NCBI GenBank assembly: GCA_033439265.1
Contig: JAVTVX010000009.1
Span: 9,141,109 to 9,205,108, forward strand
DNA: 64,000 bases
From: Dillenia suffruticosa
Lineage: Eukaryota > Streptophyta > Magnoliopsida > Dilleniales > Dilleniaceae
Reading direction: 5' to 3'
A program made the position numbers and the translations under genes. Positions 47,166-59,960 of this stretch are shown piece by piece (positions within the stretch are counted from its first letter, which is position 1; each line of letters opens with the position of its first letter). The notes beneath the pieces are model-generated. The model saw only the letters and a list, made by a program, of their open reading frames with translations. It ran no database searches and was not told the DNA's origin.

Positions 47166-48180
47166 TGCTCACCCAATTGTAGTACTTCAACCCTTGGGAA
47201 TTTGGATGGGAGGTTGCCCAAAATGCTAGATGGGCATGAATGATGATGAATATGGGTGGAGTACACCTTGTTGCATGGCAATTATGTCCTATGCATAAGG
47301 GTGGTTCGTTGAGAAGAATAAAGTAAAAGAAAAGAAAACTAACGATCTAGATAGATTCCAATGAACTAGATAGAAGGACTTACATCCTAGATAAAAGGAC
47401 CGAATTACTCACTAGGAGTTTGGAATAATTCTTTGCATGATGCACCAATGTCAATTCATGTAGTGACACGGGTTCACTGCATGGTGCCTCATGCAGTAGA
47501 TCAGGGGCATTGCATGGTGCCTCATGTGCTGGCTTGGTGCTGTTCTGTGCACTGCTGTGTAGTGGCTTGTGCATTGGTGTGCCTTTATCGAGCCATGCCT
47601 CTATCTCCTCGAGTATTGGCCCTATTTCTTCCGGCATTGGTATTCCTGCTCGTGTCTCTTTGCTTGTTGGTTCATTGGTGCATGATTCCTCAGTCTTATG
47701 CTCGTAACCGTGGTGTGCTATGTCATGGTAGTGCGTTGCCTTGTCTTCTCCATGCCATGGCTTGTGCTGGTGCATTACGTCTTGCACCTTGGTGCCTTTT
47801 GGCATGTGTTGCTTAGTGTTTTGTCGTGCTGTGGCATTGCTCCTCTTGGCATTGGCATGTGCTCATGTGCAGGGTGCTCATGTCATGGTGTGTGCTCATG
47901 CGTGGGCCGCCCATGCATTGATGAATCTTTGCATGGTGTCCTTTCAAGTGGTGGCCTCCTTGCTCTTGCAATTGCATGTGCACTTGTCAGCTTAGGCTAC
48001 TTAGTGACAATTACTTGTGGTGTATTGCTTGATGAGGCATGATGGGTCGTGACCCTTGACATGACTTGAGGTGAAACTCTTTCATCCATGCAAGCCTCCA
48101 TCATGTCATCTTGCATGTGCCCTGCGGTTATTTGCTACATGCGACCTAGTGTATTGCACATGGCCTCATGAAGGGTTGCA
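47166..48180 (-). repeat. Left terminal repeat of element D
   Basis: This 1015-bp repeat starts TGCTCACCCAATTGTAG in plus orientation and ends AAGGGTTGCA. It is homologous to 50875-52260 and contains repeated GCATGGTGCCTC-type units. Confidence 0.8.
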
Positions 48181-48472
48181 TCATTCGCCCCCTTGAAGTT
48201 GAACCTTGTCCTTAAGGTTCTTGTGATTGCAACCTTTGTAGTTGAACTTGTCATCCTTCCTTGGGGCTTACCTTCAGTGGTGACTCTTCCATTTGTAAGG
48301 CATCTCTTGTCTTGAATGTTCTCCTTTTTGGATCTTCCTTGAGTCTAGTCTCTACCTTTTGAAATGATTCCTTGAATATTCCCTTTTGCTTGCTAGGAAC
48401 TCCATGTTGGGGTTTTTTTTTGCGTGTTGTTTCTTCCTTTCTTGCTTGTATCCTATGGAGGTTGAACTTCAA

Positions 48473-48838
48473 TCAAGAAAGTACTTCATCTCTTGTTTGT
48501 AAGTCATGATCAACCAACTTATTGATGGCTGAATTACTTGTGTATGAGGGTAGGCTTTGTGGCGGCTCTCCATAAAGGGCTTCGATTGGGGTACCTTGAC
48601 ATGCTTGGCATGATTGGACATGTTGAAGGACATCTCGTGTGATGTCTTTGCAAATGCTCCAAGATTTGTGCATGAGTGGCTGGTGACATGTGAATTGACT
48701 CCTTTTTCTTTGAGTCAGTTCTTCTGAATGGTTGAAAGGTTGTGGATAGTCTGTGCATTGCCGCCTTCTTGGACATGTTCTCCATGTTCCTAAATTCAAG
48801 TCATTGTGAGCTGTGATTGCATCTGCAATTTGATCCAC
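48473..48838 (-). pseudogene. Element D integrase remnant (fossil)
   Basis: The minus strand reads CQACQ followed by EALYGEPPQSLPSYT and LQTRDEVL, the zinc-finger end and C-terminal part of a gypsy integrase (family form YEALYGRPPPSL). Much of pol is not found. Confidence 0.7.
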
Positions 48839-48884
48839 TTATCTTTGTGTACGAACTCCATTTGCATCCTATGGTAGTTTGTGA

Positions 48885-49478
48885 TCACTCATCAAGTGTT
48901 ACGAGCCATTGTACTCCAAGAACTACATCCATACCAAGTAAAGTAAAGGAATGAAAATCGGTGATGAATTCGTATCCTTGGATGTTGATGATGACTTCTT
49001 GGTGTATTACTGAGCATTGTATCCTTTCACCGCTTGTATCCTCTACTTCAAAGGGTGTGACCCTTTGGTTGATGAAGTTGAGTGTTAATCCATTGTCAAC
49101 CAAGATGGTGACCTTTGTTTGCCGATAAGTGCTTTGGTCGGGCCTTGATCCTCCAATTGTGGTTATAGCATAAATGGATATGGGTGAATCTTTGTCACGA
49201 GGTGACTCTTCATTTGTCTTTTCTTCAAGGGGCACTACTTCGGCTAATACCTCTTCATCTTCACTTGGCTCAACCATGAAAAATCTTGGCCTTTTGTCCT
49301 TGTGACCGGGTGTAACTTTTTCACCACATGTGAAGCATAGGCTATTGGATTGCCTTGCTTCCATTTCGGCATAAGTGAATCTTTTGGCTGATATTGGTTC
49401 TTCCTTAATATGAGTAGCTTCAAGGTATGGTTCAAAGGTTTTAACATGAGTCCTTTTAGTTTGTGCCCTTGCGGCCAA
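48885..49478 (-). pseudogene. Element D gag end and protease (fossil)
   Basis: An open minus-strand stretch carries a Cys/His motif (CFTCGEKVTPGHKDK) followed by an acidic linker. A retropepsin-like domain follows, with LVDNGLTLNFI at the active-site position and MDVVLGVQWLVTL at its end. This form (VLGVQWL) belongs to a different gypsy lineage from elements A-C. Confidence 0.75.
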
Positions 49479-49514
49479 AGTAGGGTGTGAATTGTGAAGG
49501 AGTGTGAAGTATGT

Positions 49515-49870
49515 TTGAGCCGTGAAGGATTGTAAGTTGTTAGATAGGAAGATGAGGGGTTGTAAGGGTGTGTATTGGGGTAGGAATGTAATAGGTTGCG
49601 TGATTGAATTGGAGAGTAAAGGGATGTATTTATGGGCAAAGACATGAAGGGGTTTGTACGGGAATAAGGAAATGAAAGGTCAGGTATTTGGGTAAAAGGA
49701 TGGAAGGTTGTATGTTCGACTAGAAGTGTGAATGGTTGCATACTTGGGTAAGGAATTAAATGGTTATATTGTTGGGTAGGAGAATGGAAAGGCGTGTACT
49801 TGGATGAATAAATGAAAGGTGGTACGTTAGGGTAGGGAAAATAAAAGGGTGTAAGGATACGTATAGGTTG
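49515..49870. repeat. Degenerate 28-bp tandem repeat in element D
   Basis: About a dozen units of 26-29 bp follow one another, typified by GTTGGGTAGGAGAATGGAAA followed by GGCGTGTA. Four successive units at 49747-49858 are 28 bp each. Units are adjacent without spacers and vary by several bases. Confidence 0.7.
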
Positions 49871-49964
49871 TGGGGGTGCAAAGTTTAGGGGCTGCCTAAG
49901 TTGCGACACATAAGTTGTGACACTTTGGTATGAGCTATGGCTTGTAGCCTTAGGTATTGTGGTT

Positions 49965-50385
49965 TAAGCCGTGACTTGTGACACTATGGCTTGGATGGTG
50001 GCCTGCAACACTATAGCCTGTGGCTCTATGGATTGGATGGTGGCCTGCGACACTTTGGCCTGTGGTTCTATAGATTGGATAGTGGCCTATGACATTATGG
50101 CTTGTGGCATTATGGCTGGAGCTATGGTTGGTGGCACTAAGACCTGTAGCTCTACGGTCTGGTGCGTTGACATTACATATGGCTCAGTGGCTTGTGCTTC
50201 TACATTGTTTAATGGCATGATGGCACTGCCTGCTGGCTCAGTAGCCTGTGCAATGGCACTACCTGATGGCATGGTGGCCTGTGCGATGGCACTGCCTGAT
50301 GGCATGCTGGCCTATGTGATGGTGTTTTTTGTTGGCATGATGGCTTGTGCGATTGCACTACCTGTTGGCATGATGGCCTGGTGCT
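49965..50385. repeat. 42-bp and 33-bp tandem repeats in element D
   Basis: Roughly four 42-bp units (with GGCCTGTGGTTCTAT and GATTGGATAGTGGCC) pass into about five 33-bp units (GGCATGGTGGCCTGTGCGAT and following bases). On the minus strand the 33-bp unit encodes an 11-residue repeat resembling MPSGSAIAQAT in the gag N-terminal region. Confidence 0.75.
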
Positions 50386-50874
50386 GTTGCTCTATTTTTG
50401 GCACTTGGGGCTGGTGCGATTTCACTATTTTTGGTATACTGACCTGGTGTAGTTGCATGCTATCCTGGGCAGGCTGCCTTGGGCTTGCGGCCCTAAGACT
50501 TGGTCTGGTGTTTGTTACTACATGGGATGCTATGTTGTGATCATGGTAGCATTTTGGACCCCTTTGTTACTGGCAGGAAGTTGCCTTCTACAGCATGCTT
50601 TGAAGAATGCTCTTCTTGGTAGCAAGGTTTTGATCCATATGGTCAAAATAATGATTCATTTGAATAGTGTTTTCTTCAACCTTTCTCTTTATTTCGAGGC
50701 ATGCTTTGAAGGCTTTTGAAGTCCTTTTGGTGCTATTTCAATAGGAAAGGTATGTTGTTTCGGCAAGAAGTTTCCTTCTAATGAAACTTTGAGAGGTTGA
50801 ATTTTGATTTCTCACGAAGAGAAGATGGTATGGATGTCTCTCAATGAAAGCACAAATTTGTTGTAATCCAGTGA

Positions 50875-52260
50875 TGCTCACCCAATTGTAGCATCGAAAA
50901 CATTTCAACCCTTGGGAATTCTGGATGGGAGGTTGCCCAAAATGCTAGATGGGCTTGAATAATGATCAATATGGATGGAGTACACCTTATTCACGGCAAT
51001 TATGTCCTATGCACAAGGGTGGCTAATTGAGAAGAATAAAGAAAAAGAAAAGAAAACCAAGAAATTAAGGAACTAAGGAAAAGAAAGATTGCTCATGGCC
51101 GTTGGCAAATTGCCTTAGTCATGTGCAAAAAAATGAAAGAAAACTAATGATCTAAATAGATTCCAGCAGATTGGATAGAGGGAATTATGACCTGGATAAG
51201 GGGACCGAATTGCTCACTAGAAGTATGAAATTTTACTTAATTCTTTGGATGATTACAATGATAATGGACTACCTTATTTATAGAGAGGGCTGAGAGACCA
51301 AAGGGCTCCTTTATATTATTGACTCTACTAAAAACACTCTTAATAATTACCAATTATTGCACTAATAAAACTCTCAATAATTAGGCAGTTACTTTGCCTT
51401 TTATTATACATATTATGATTTTTGAAAACACTCTGAATTAATTTATTTGGGCAGTTACTATTCTTAGTGACTCTTGGCCTTTCAGTTAACCGGGCATTAC
51501 ATGATGTGTTGCCTGATGCGCTGACTCTTGGAGTCTCATGCAATGGCATTAGTTCACTGCATGGTGCCTCGTGCAGTGGCTCAGGGGCGTTGCAGGGTGC
51601 CTCAAGTGTTGGCTTGGTGCCGTTTCATGTGTTACTGTGCAGTGGCTTGTGCGCTGGTGTGCCTTCATCGAGCCATGCCTCTATCTCCTTGAGCATTGGC
51701 CCTATTTCCTCCGGCATTGGTATTTTTGCTCGTGTCTCTTTGTTTGTTGGTTCATTGGTGTGTGATTCCTCAGCCTTATACTCATGTCTGTAGTGCTATG
51801 GCATAGTACTGCACTGGCTTGTCTCCTCTGTGCCATGGCCCATGCTGGTGCATTATGTCTTGCACCTCTTCATGCATTGGTGCCTTTTGTGTTGCTTGGT
51901 ATCTTGTCATGTTGTGGCATTGCTCCTCTTGGCATTGGCATGTGCTCATATGCAGGTTGCTCATGCCATGGCATGTGCTCATGCGCAGACTGCCCATGCA
52001 TTGATGACTCTTCACATGGTACCCTTTCAAGTGGTGGCCTCATTGCTCATGTAATTGCATGTGCACTTATTGGCTTAGGCTCCTTAATGACAATTGTTTG
52101 AGTATTGCTTAATGAGGCATGAAGGGTCATGACCCTTGGCATGACTTGAGGTGAAACTATTTCATTCGTGCAAGCCTCCATCATGTCGTCTTGCATGCTC
52201 CTCATGATTATTTGCTGCGTGTGACCTAGTGCGTTACACATGGCCTCATGAAGGGTTGCA
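50875..52260 (-). repeat. Right terminal repeat of element D
   Basis: This 1386-bp repeat is homologous to 47166-48180 and ends AAGGGTTGCA. In the element's own orientation it is the 5' repeat. Confidence 0.8.
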
Positions 52261-53560
52261 TAAAAAATGTTGAGAAGGTGGTGCGTGTTTCACACGCGCC
52301 GATACGTGAGAGTGGGCATGCGTAGGCACGTGAAGGCCATGCTCCGGTGCAACCCATGTTCGGCGGTGTGTGAAGGCTCTAATCTGGTGGAAATTTTTGT
52401 GAAAATATTTTTTATTTTTTCTGAAAATTTTTTATAATTTTTAATTTATTTTTCAGAATTGAAAAGCATTTTTTATTGATTTTTAAACTTATAAATTGTT
52501 TAAAATTACAGAAAAATTACTTTCAATCCTAGAAAAATTCTGAAAATTTTTATAAGTTAAAAAGATTATTTTCTTATTATTGACTATCCAAATGATTTTT
52601 TTATATACCCTTTTGATTTTATGTTCATTTATTTGTGTGTTGAAAAAAATTAGTTTTTCAACATAAAATTAATTAAAAATTGATCTTTTTTTTTTGAAAT
52701 TGGTATTTTAAATTTTATATCACATTACGATTGGTATGTGTCTAATCTAATTTTGATTCCCATTTTACAATGTGGTGAGGGTTAGACACACACTTAGCAT
52801 TCTCAAAGAGTGCTAGAGTTTTGAGAACTCTAGAACATTTGGCAATATTAGGTGTAATAATACATAATAGGTCAAATCCTATATATACTTTGCCACATCT
52901 TTTGAAGATTATAAAAGAAAAACGTTTGGAGTTTATCACTTAGGCCATTGGTTTGGAGATACTAATGTAGAGAATAATGTGATTAGAAATTCATTTATTT
53001 GATGACCACAATAATTAAAATATGAAGGGCTAAGAATATGAAAATTAAGATGGAGATATAATTATCATTTAGGATAAACAGTTCTAACCCATGTGCTATA
53101 AAGAGGTTCACTTCTACCAATAGATATTTAGAAGGAAAAATTAATATACTATCTCACATGTATATGTTATGAGGATAGATATTTTTATTTTCTTTATTTC
53201 CTATGAAAGATAACTAATCATGCGCCCTGATCATGTTTTATGTAAACTTGTGAGTTAGAATGCAAAGTTTTTATTTTAAATATGAATTGAGAATGTTTGC
53301 TTATACGTGTGATTTGAACGATTTAAAATAAACGCATACTTAGATGATCATAGGTACATGTGAAAACATATATTCTTATATCACATGATTTAAATATTTT
53401 ATGTATTTAAGTGGAAGATCTTTTTGTTTTAAAGAATTTGAGTAATTTTTAACTAAAATTTATTAAATTTTGTTATTTAAAATTAAATTTGTGATAGTAA
53501 TAAATTAGAACTATAGATGATGATTAGAAATTTAGTAAATTTTCGATTCTTTACCTAATG
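52261..53560 (+). other. Copia relic leader, AT-rich
   Basis: The first 130 bp resemble the GC-rich leader island of the other copia element (GTGCGTG, GGCGGTGTGTGAAGG). The rest is AT-rich with no supported gene. Confidence 0.5.
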
Positions 53561-56406
53561 TTGATTTGTCATAAATGTTAATTTTTGAAGTACAAAATTG
53601 TGCGTATAATATAAATATTAGTACTTGTATCTACCCTTTTAAAATCCAGACCATAGTATCAAATTCTATTATTACGGTTTTGAACAGAGGTGACAAATTG
53701 AATAACGACAATTATAAGATATGTAACCACAAAATATGGTATATGCTGGACGATCAAGATGTCTTGGATGGAATCAACCATGTCATGTAAGACCCTGAAG
53801 TAGGCAATGCTACCCCACAAATAAGAGAACAAGATGCTTACCAGGAGTAGAAAAGCATAGATTCCATTACTCGAGTGATCCTGCTTAGCTCTGTGATTGA
53901 TAACATGATCCCCAAGTATAAGCAATATTCGATTGCTCATGTCATTTGGGCATGTACCTCAAAGAGAAATATAGAGGTACGAGTATGACTCATTTCAGAC
54001 AGTTGACCGTAAAGTTTGATACCTACGAAGTCAGCTGGTCATGTCCTCACTGAAGAAAATAAAAGTTCAAATCTTGATCCGATCCCTTCCAAACAAGTGA
54101 GAGCACTCGAAAGTCAATTTGACTTACAATTATAGTGTGAAAACTTTCTCGAATGCTGCTCGTCCGTTGAATTTGAGGATAAGGGCTTCGTGCTGCAAGA
54201 CCTGCAACTAATGCTTTTGTTGCTAAGTCTAGTTCCAAGAGAGTTTTGGACTCTAAGTAAGAGAGGAATTGGAATAAAACTAAGTAAGGAAAAGAGATTA
54301 GAGACAGATCACAAAAGAACAGCTCCAGATATAAGAATAGACCGAGAGGCATTTGTATATTTTTATCAAAAGTTTTTCAGGTATAAGATAGATAAATATG
54401 GGAAACAATGTAACAGTAAAGGTTAGAGGAGTAGCACTTGTAAACTGCAGTTTCATAATTGCCAAACTCTCATTTTGCATGATATTCTTTACGTATAAAA
54501 AATTCGATGGAATTTAATATGTGTTCTTATTCTTTTGAAGTTTGGCTATTTTTTGAACTTTCAAAGAGAAAGGGTTAATATGTATTTGAGTAACATGTAT
54601 TTTAATTTTCGACAACTTGTAAATGGTTGTATGGTTGATAAATGTTTAGCTATTGTGTTGAATATTGTTTTGTTGGCAAAATGACAAAAGAATCATTTAA
54701 AAATGCTATATGGGCTGAATTTCCATAGTTGTTAATCCATTCAAACATTTGTGATCCAATAAATTTGAAGGGTAAATATAGAATTTCATATTTTATTACG
54801 CTCATAAATGATTTCACATAATTTGACTATTTTTATTTGATTTCTCACAAATTTGAAGCACATGATTGGTTTAGATATTATATAAGCAAGATAGAAAATC
54901 AAATAGATAGGATAATAAAAGTTTTGAGAACAGATAGAAGGTATGAATATCTATTAAATCAATTTAAGAATCTAAATAATGAAAGAAATATAATTTGATA
55001 TTTGACCATTTTTTATACGACTCAGTAAAGTGGCATTGTAGTAAGAAGTAATATGATATTATTGGATATGATAAGATCCATGATAATGTAAGTTAACTTA
55101 CCGATTTTCTTTGGGAGCGATACCTTATTGACTGCAGCCTATATTTTGAAAAGAATGTTTTCAAAATTAGTACCAATGATACCATATGAATTTTGAATTG
55201 GTATAAAGTCGTGTTGTAATCTTAGATCTTGAGGTTTGCTATATATATTCTAAATTTTTTCAATAAATTTGAAAAATTGGATCCTCATCTATGGAAGTAA
55301 AAGTATTTTTATAAGATATTCCAACTACTCTAAAAGTTAAACGTTCATTGGTGAACAAAATGATGACATTGTAGTAGAAATTGAATTACGAAATATCACA
55401 TTTTTGGAAAACTATTTTCCTAGTAGAGGTGATGTGAAGGACATAGAGCCTTTTTGTTTGAATTGGTTAATTCAGAGGATGGGTCTGTCTGTGATGGATC
55501 ACTGCAATCATGAGGAATTGAGTTCGATATTGATTTCAGTATGAGGGTTTTGAATTCTAGTGATTCAACTGAGTTATAAACTCGGAAAAGTGTTAGGAAA
55601 GTTATGCACAAATGTCATTTTGTGAACAAAGAGCACGTATTTATTATTTTTTCAGAATATGAAAAAGAGCCTTAAAAAAAAACATAGATGGGACTCTATT
55701 TGTCCCGTCAAGGATGAATGGAAAAGACAATGAAAGAAGAATTGGAGTCAATGAAATTCAATCATATTTTAGAAATTGATTAAACTTCTCCCAGGACACA
55801 AGATTATTAAGAACAAGTGGGTTCTCAAAATCAAACGTAGGATAGATAAAACTATTGAGCGTTACAAAATTTGACTGTAGTAAAGAGTTTCACTTAATAA
55901 AAAAGTATTGATTATAAAGAAACATTTTCCTGATAGTAAGATTTACTTCTATTTGTCTGTTATTGGTAATAGTGGTTAATTTGGATTTGAAATTACGCTA
56001 GACGAATGTAAAAACTGCCTTCCTTAATGGTGAACCTGAGGGAAAAGTTTATATAGTACAACCAAAGGGTTTTATTATTAAAGGTCAGGAAGATAGAATA
56101 TATAAATTAAATAGATCATTTAATGACCTTAAACAGTTTTTAAAACAATGATATTTGAGATTTCACATAATTGTGATCTCTTATAATTCGTCACGATAAA
56201 TAAAAACAATTTTGTATATGTTGAGAAGTCCGATAATAAGTTAGTAATTCTATCCCTATATGTCGAAAACATATTCTTAGTCGTAAATGATAAAAAAATA
56301 TACTCTACAAATCTTGAAATGGTTATCTTCCAATTTTGAGATGAAAGATATAGGTGAGATAGATTAGAAAATAAAATCCATAGAGATCATTCCAAAACAT
56401 TATTAG
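53561..56406 (+). pseudogene. Copia relic gag, integrase and reverse transcriptase (fossil)
   Basis: Gag begins near 53640 (LNRGDKLNNDNYKI). Integrase-like sequence is at about 54760-55190 (FITLINDFT, FEAHDWFRYYISKIENQ). Reverse transcriptase runs from about 55730 to the insertion at 56407. All align with the copia element at 15793-22888. It is heavily decayed with many breaks. Confidence 0.75.
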
Positions 56407-58299
56407 TGTCATGTCCCGAACCGGGGGCGTGAGTAGCCGCCTGTTACCCTGAATGTCGACTGTATTTTTACAGAAAATCGGGCAGAACCTCTCCATATTT
56501 CGGAGGTCTCCCAAGTACAATTTGACCTATATAATTCACAACCATCCTGTCAATCAAATAAAAGGGTCATCCCGGCCTCAAGACAATGAACCAAACCACA
56601 GCAGACAACCAGGACAACGCAAGACTTTTTAATTTCTAACAGTTCTAACCACAGACCTCTACTGTCATGCCCAACTAGAGTATGAGCAGCCGCCACACCG
56701 AGAGGGCCTAAAGTTTATAAAATGTACAACAATTTCCCAAGTAAAAATTTTTAAATGGTTACAGGTGCTTCAATGCAAGTAAATATGGGAGTTTCCCAAA
56801 CAATATCCATAATTTATACTGTCATCCCATATAAATGTACACGGCCAATTACAGACCTCAATATCATGATCTCGCAGGGTCGAAATAAAATAAGAATTTC
56901 AAATTTTTATTTGAATTAAATTTCACTGTCATGAATACCGAATCCACCAATATGCTATGCAAACCTCTAGAGTCTGTAACGTCACTCTATCACAATAATC
57001 CTATCTAAGGAAGGTAAGAAGAGGGGTGAGTATCAGGAAAGATATCCAGTGAGTGAGGGAATTAATATCAATCATAAATAGTATGAGTGAACCATTTGAG
57101 TGTCAAACAATATTATTCATATCAATAATTTACATTTCATAGTAAAATATGATATGTTTAGCAATTTGAAATCATTTAATCAATCACGCGATATCAAGCA
57201 TATATGTATCTATTCAAAATCAAGTATTATTAGAGCAAGCAAAAAATGATCCTGGTAGAGATCAACCATGACCAAGAACAGGCGCATCTGGGGTTTTATT
57301 ATGCATAAAGTTCAAAAGTCGCTCTCTACCCCGATGTTAGCCATGAGTTCGCTGGAGCTAGCTCATCATCATGCATAGACCCCGCCCGGTGCTAGACGAT
57401 GGCATCACACACGTCCTCCCCCTTACGTGGGTTCAACCGGCTGCGCTTATAGCCATTAGACATATGATATTTGCGGATACCTCTTGCAGAAGCGTATCCG
57501 GGCAATCTAATGCCTCTACAAATACCCTTCGTAGTTACGAAATTTATCAAAGAATATCATCTCATCACAAGTGGGCACTCGGCCTATACAGATCATCTCA
57601 TCACAAATGGGCACCCGACCCATACAGATTATCAAAACATTTTAAATCCATGTACCAATACAATTATCAAATCATTTCAAATCCATGCCAATACGATGGT
57701 AGAATAGAAAACATATCTGGTTCTCAAATAATGGCACAATATCATATCATTTCAAACCATGTATGCATAGTCATCGGAAATATAAATGTACGACACTCAA
57801 AATGTCACAAAACAAGTTTTGAAATTTAATATAATACGTCAAGTCCATGCATATCGAAAACATGTTTTATGGAAAATACGGCAGAAACAAGTTTTACTAT
57901 TTTATGCAAGAGATTAGAATTCCACTCATCTTTCTAGGGAGGGTGGTCACTCTCTATTTTCAAAATAAATCCAATTTGACTTCTCGAGTCTCCAAAAATA
58001 TTTCCCTAATCCAACCATCGCAATTTAATATCAAACAAAAGCCTAATAAGGGATTTTCAATTTTTTCTTTCCAATTTAATACAACCCTAAATCTACACAA
58101 TCTCCTTTCTAGATTCCCGTTTCATCAATTTCGAATCATTTGGCTTACAAATGATCAAATTTCTAATATTTCTCATCTTTCCTAATTTTTCTCGAATTAA
58201 ACATATTTCATAATATATATGAATATAGCTTATGTTTCTAAATTCAACATAAATTTGACAAAATCAATTCAAATGTTGAAGTGATTGCATTTCTCTCAC

Positions 58300-58357
58300 T
58301 TAGAGTACATAAGATCTTAGACCTAAATTTCGTTTGCCCGTCGAATTGGTCTAAAAC
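58300..58357 (-). other. Predicted 58-bp LTR mini-exon (copy 7)
   Basis: On the minus strand it follows CACTACAG and begins GTTTTAGACC, ending before GTGAGAGA. The downstream acceptor-like CCTTAG places the next exon at 57004. The first donor is not clear in this copy. Confidence 0.5.
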
Positions 58358-58439
58358 CTGTAGTGAAGAAGTCGTGACCTAGGGTTCGGGGGTCGGTTAA
58401 TGACTGCTGTTTGGGCTTCAACTGGGGTTGCAGCAAGGG

Positions 58440-58850
58440 GGACCGCGTGCAGGAAAGCTCTCGAAGGAGAGAACAGATCGCAAGCTCGTGGGCTCGTGGG
58501 CTGTCGCGAGCTTGCGGGCTGTCGCCAGCTCGCGGGCCGTCGCGAGCTCGCGGGCGGTAGCGGGCTCATGGGCTGGTGGGCTTGTGGGCTGGGGCGCTCA
58601 CGGGCTGAGGCGCGCGCTCATGAGCTGGACTGCAGTCGCATGCTCGCGGAAGGTCGCGTGCTATGGTGTACTCGCGCTGCGGCGCGCTCGAGCGGGGAAG
58701 ATCGCATTGCGGCGCGCTTGCGGGAAGGCTGTACTTGCGGAAGGGAGGAGTACCAGAGAGAGAGCGGCGGAGGGAGGCAGAGCTTAAGAGAGAGAGAGTG
58801 ACAATGAGAGGGAGAAAGGGAGAGAGAGAGAGATTAGGGCTTGAAGCCCT
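58440..58850. repeat. GC-rich array, CT tract and palindrome in solo LTR
   Basis: GCGAGCTCGCGGGC-type short tandem units (about 58480-58640), a GA-rich tract (58740-58830) and the palindrome at 58834-58852 reproduce, in reverse, the order seen in the other LTRs of this subfamily. Confidence 0.7.
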
Positions 58851-58973
58851 AATCCAATTTGGGGGGGGAAAACGCAGCGGTTTGGGCAAAACGTTGTGTT
58901 TTCATCCTTTTTTTTTTAAGGTTTCAATTTTTAACAAAATAGGGTATAACTCAAATCGGTAATACGGATACTT

Positions 58974-59005
<32 letters not shown>

Positions 59006-59139
59006 AAATTTTGATTTAAAACCCCAAAATCAAAAATCAAAATAAATAAAAATTTCTCTATATATATAACTGAGAAATATTTTTATTTAATTCCTGAACA
59101 GAAATACAATAGTATAGATACCGTAGTGTTAGTGTTACA

Positions 59140-59960
59140 ATTAGAATTAACTCAAGAGTTTTACATTATAAAAGCTCTAGAATGATATAAAGTTGAAAAT
59201 TACAAACGTATTAATATTCCAGTGGCTAAAGCCGATAATTCAAGTGATAACATATGCCCCAAAACTCCTAATAAATAGATGAGATGTCCAGAGTACCATA
59301 TTCTAGCGCAGTTGGGAGTTTGAAGTACACTATGATATGTACTTATTTCGACATTTGTCATGCTATGTGTTTGGTTAACAGGTATCAATTCAATCCAAGG
59401 AAAAGTGATTTGTTTGCTATGAAAAGAATATAGGGAATCTGAAATGAATTACAAATTATTTCATTTGTTATCAAGAAAATGATCTAGTATTGAGAAGATA
59501 CTTAGATGTTGATTGGGAAGGTAATTTAGATAAAAGAAATTTTACCTCTGGTTATATTTTTTTGCTTAATAATAGCACCATGTCATAGAGTAGTAAAAAA
59601 ACAAAACTATGTATCTCTTTCTATAATGGAAGCAAAATTTGTGAACTGTACTTTTGTAGTTCAAGAAAAAGTTTGGTTGAGTAGATTTTTACAATATTTG
59701 AGAGTAGTTAGCAATTCAGTAGGAGTTGTGACTTTTTATTATAACAATCAGTTAATTATTATTTATGTTAGAGACTCCAAATACAATAGCAAAATCAAAT
59801 ATACAAATACAAAATTCAATTTTGTCAAAAACATGATTGAAAAGAGAGAAATGACAATGAAATATATGCTTACATTTTTCGATAGTGGCTGGTCCTTTTA
59901 CCGAACCAGTATTTGAAAATATGTTTGCAAAACATATTGGATTACTTGGATTGCATAGAT
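59140..59960 (+). pseudogene. Copia relic reverse transcriptase end and RNase H (fossil)
   Basis: The pol of the copia relic resumes after the solo LTR. RNase H-like sequence includes DVDWEGNLDKRN near 59505 and MEAKFVNCTFVVQEKVWLSR near 59630, aligning with MEAEFVACSVAVQESVWLRR of the other copia element. It is broken. Confidence 0.75.

Larger units (their letters stand above)
47166..52260 (-). mobile_element. Decayed Ty3/gypsy element (element D) of another lineage
   Basis: Two long terminal repeats, 47166-48180 and 50875-52260, flank 2.7 kb on the minus strand. Both read from TGCAACCC to GGGTGAGCA. The interior carries a gag zinc region, an aspartic protease and an integrase C-terminal part, so it is a gypsy element with a short interior for the family. 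The repeats differ by roughly 10% by eye, so the insertion is old. No matching 5-bp target duplication is visible. It sits in the leader of the copia relic. Confidence 0.8.
56407..59139 (-). mobile_element. Solo LTR of a Ty3/gypsy element (subfamily A/C-like)
   Basis: The 2733-bp LTR reads on the minus strand from TGTAACACTAACACTACGG to CCGGTTCGGGACATGACA. It is flanked by ATTAG (56402-56406 and 59140-59144). Its start matches that of the LTR at 60380, and its body matches 4601-7154. No internal region remains. It interrupts the reverse transcriptase of the copia relic. Confidence 0.9.

Noticed and set aside
47433-48042. Cys/His/Leu-rich plus-strand frames of 114-127 codons, repeated at 51467-52101
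   Set aside because: They fall in both terminal repeats of element D, are antisense to it and reflect GCATGG-type repeats.
49515-49870. CRISPR-like array of 28-bp repeats
   Set aside because: Units are directly adjacent with no spacers and are degenerate, in a plant retroelement.
49971-50540. 189-codon plus-strand frame with repeated MALPDGM-like units
   Set aside because: It is the opposite strand of a minisatellite in an element whose coding strand is minus; no domain.
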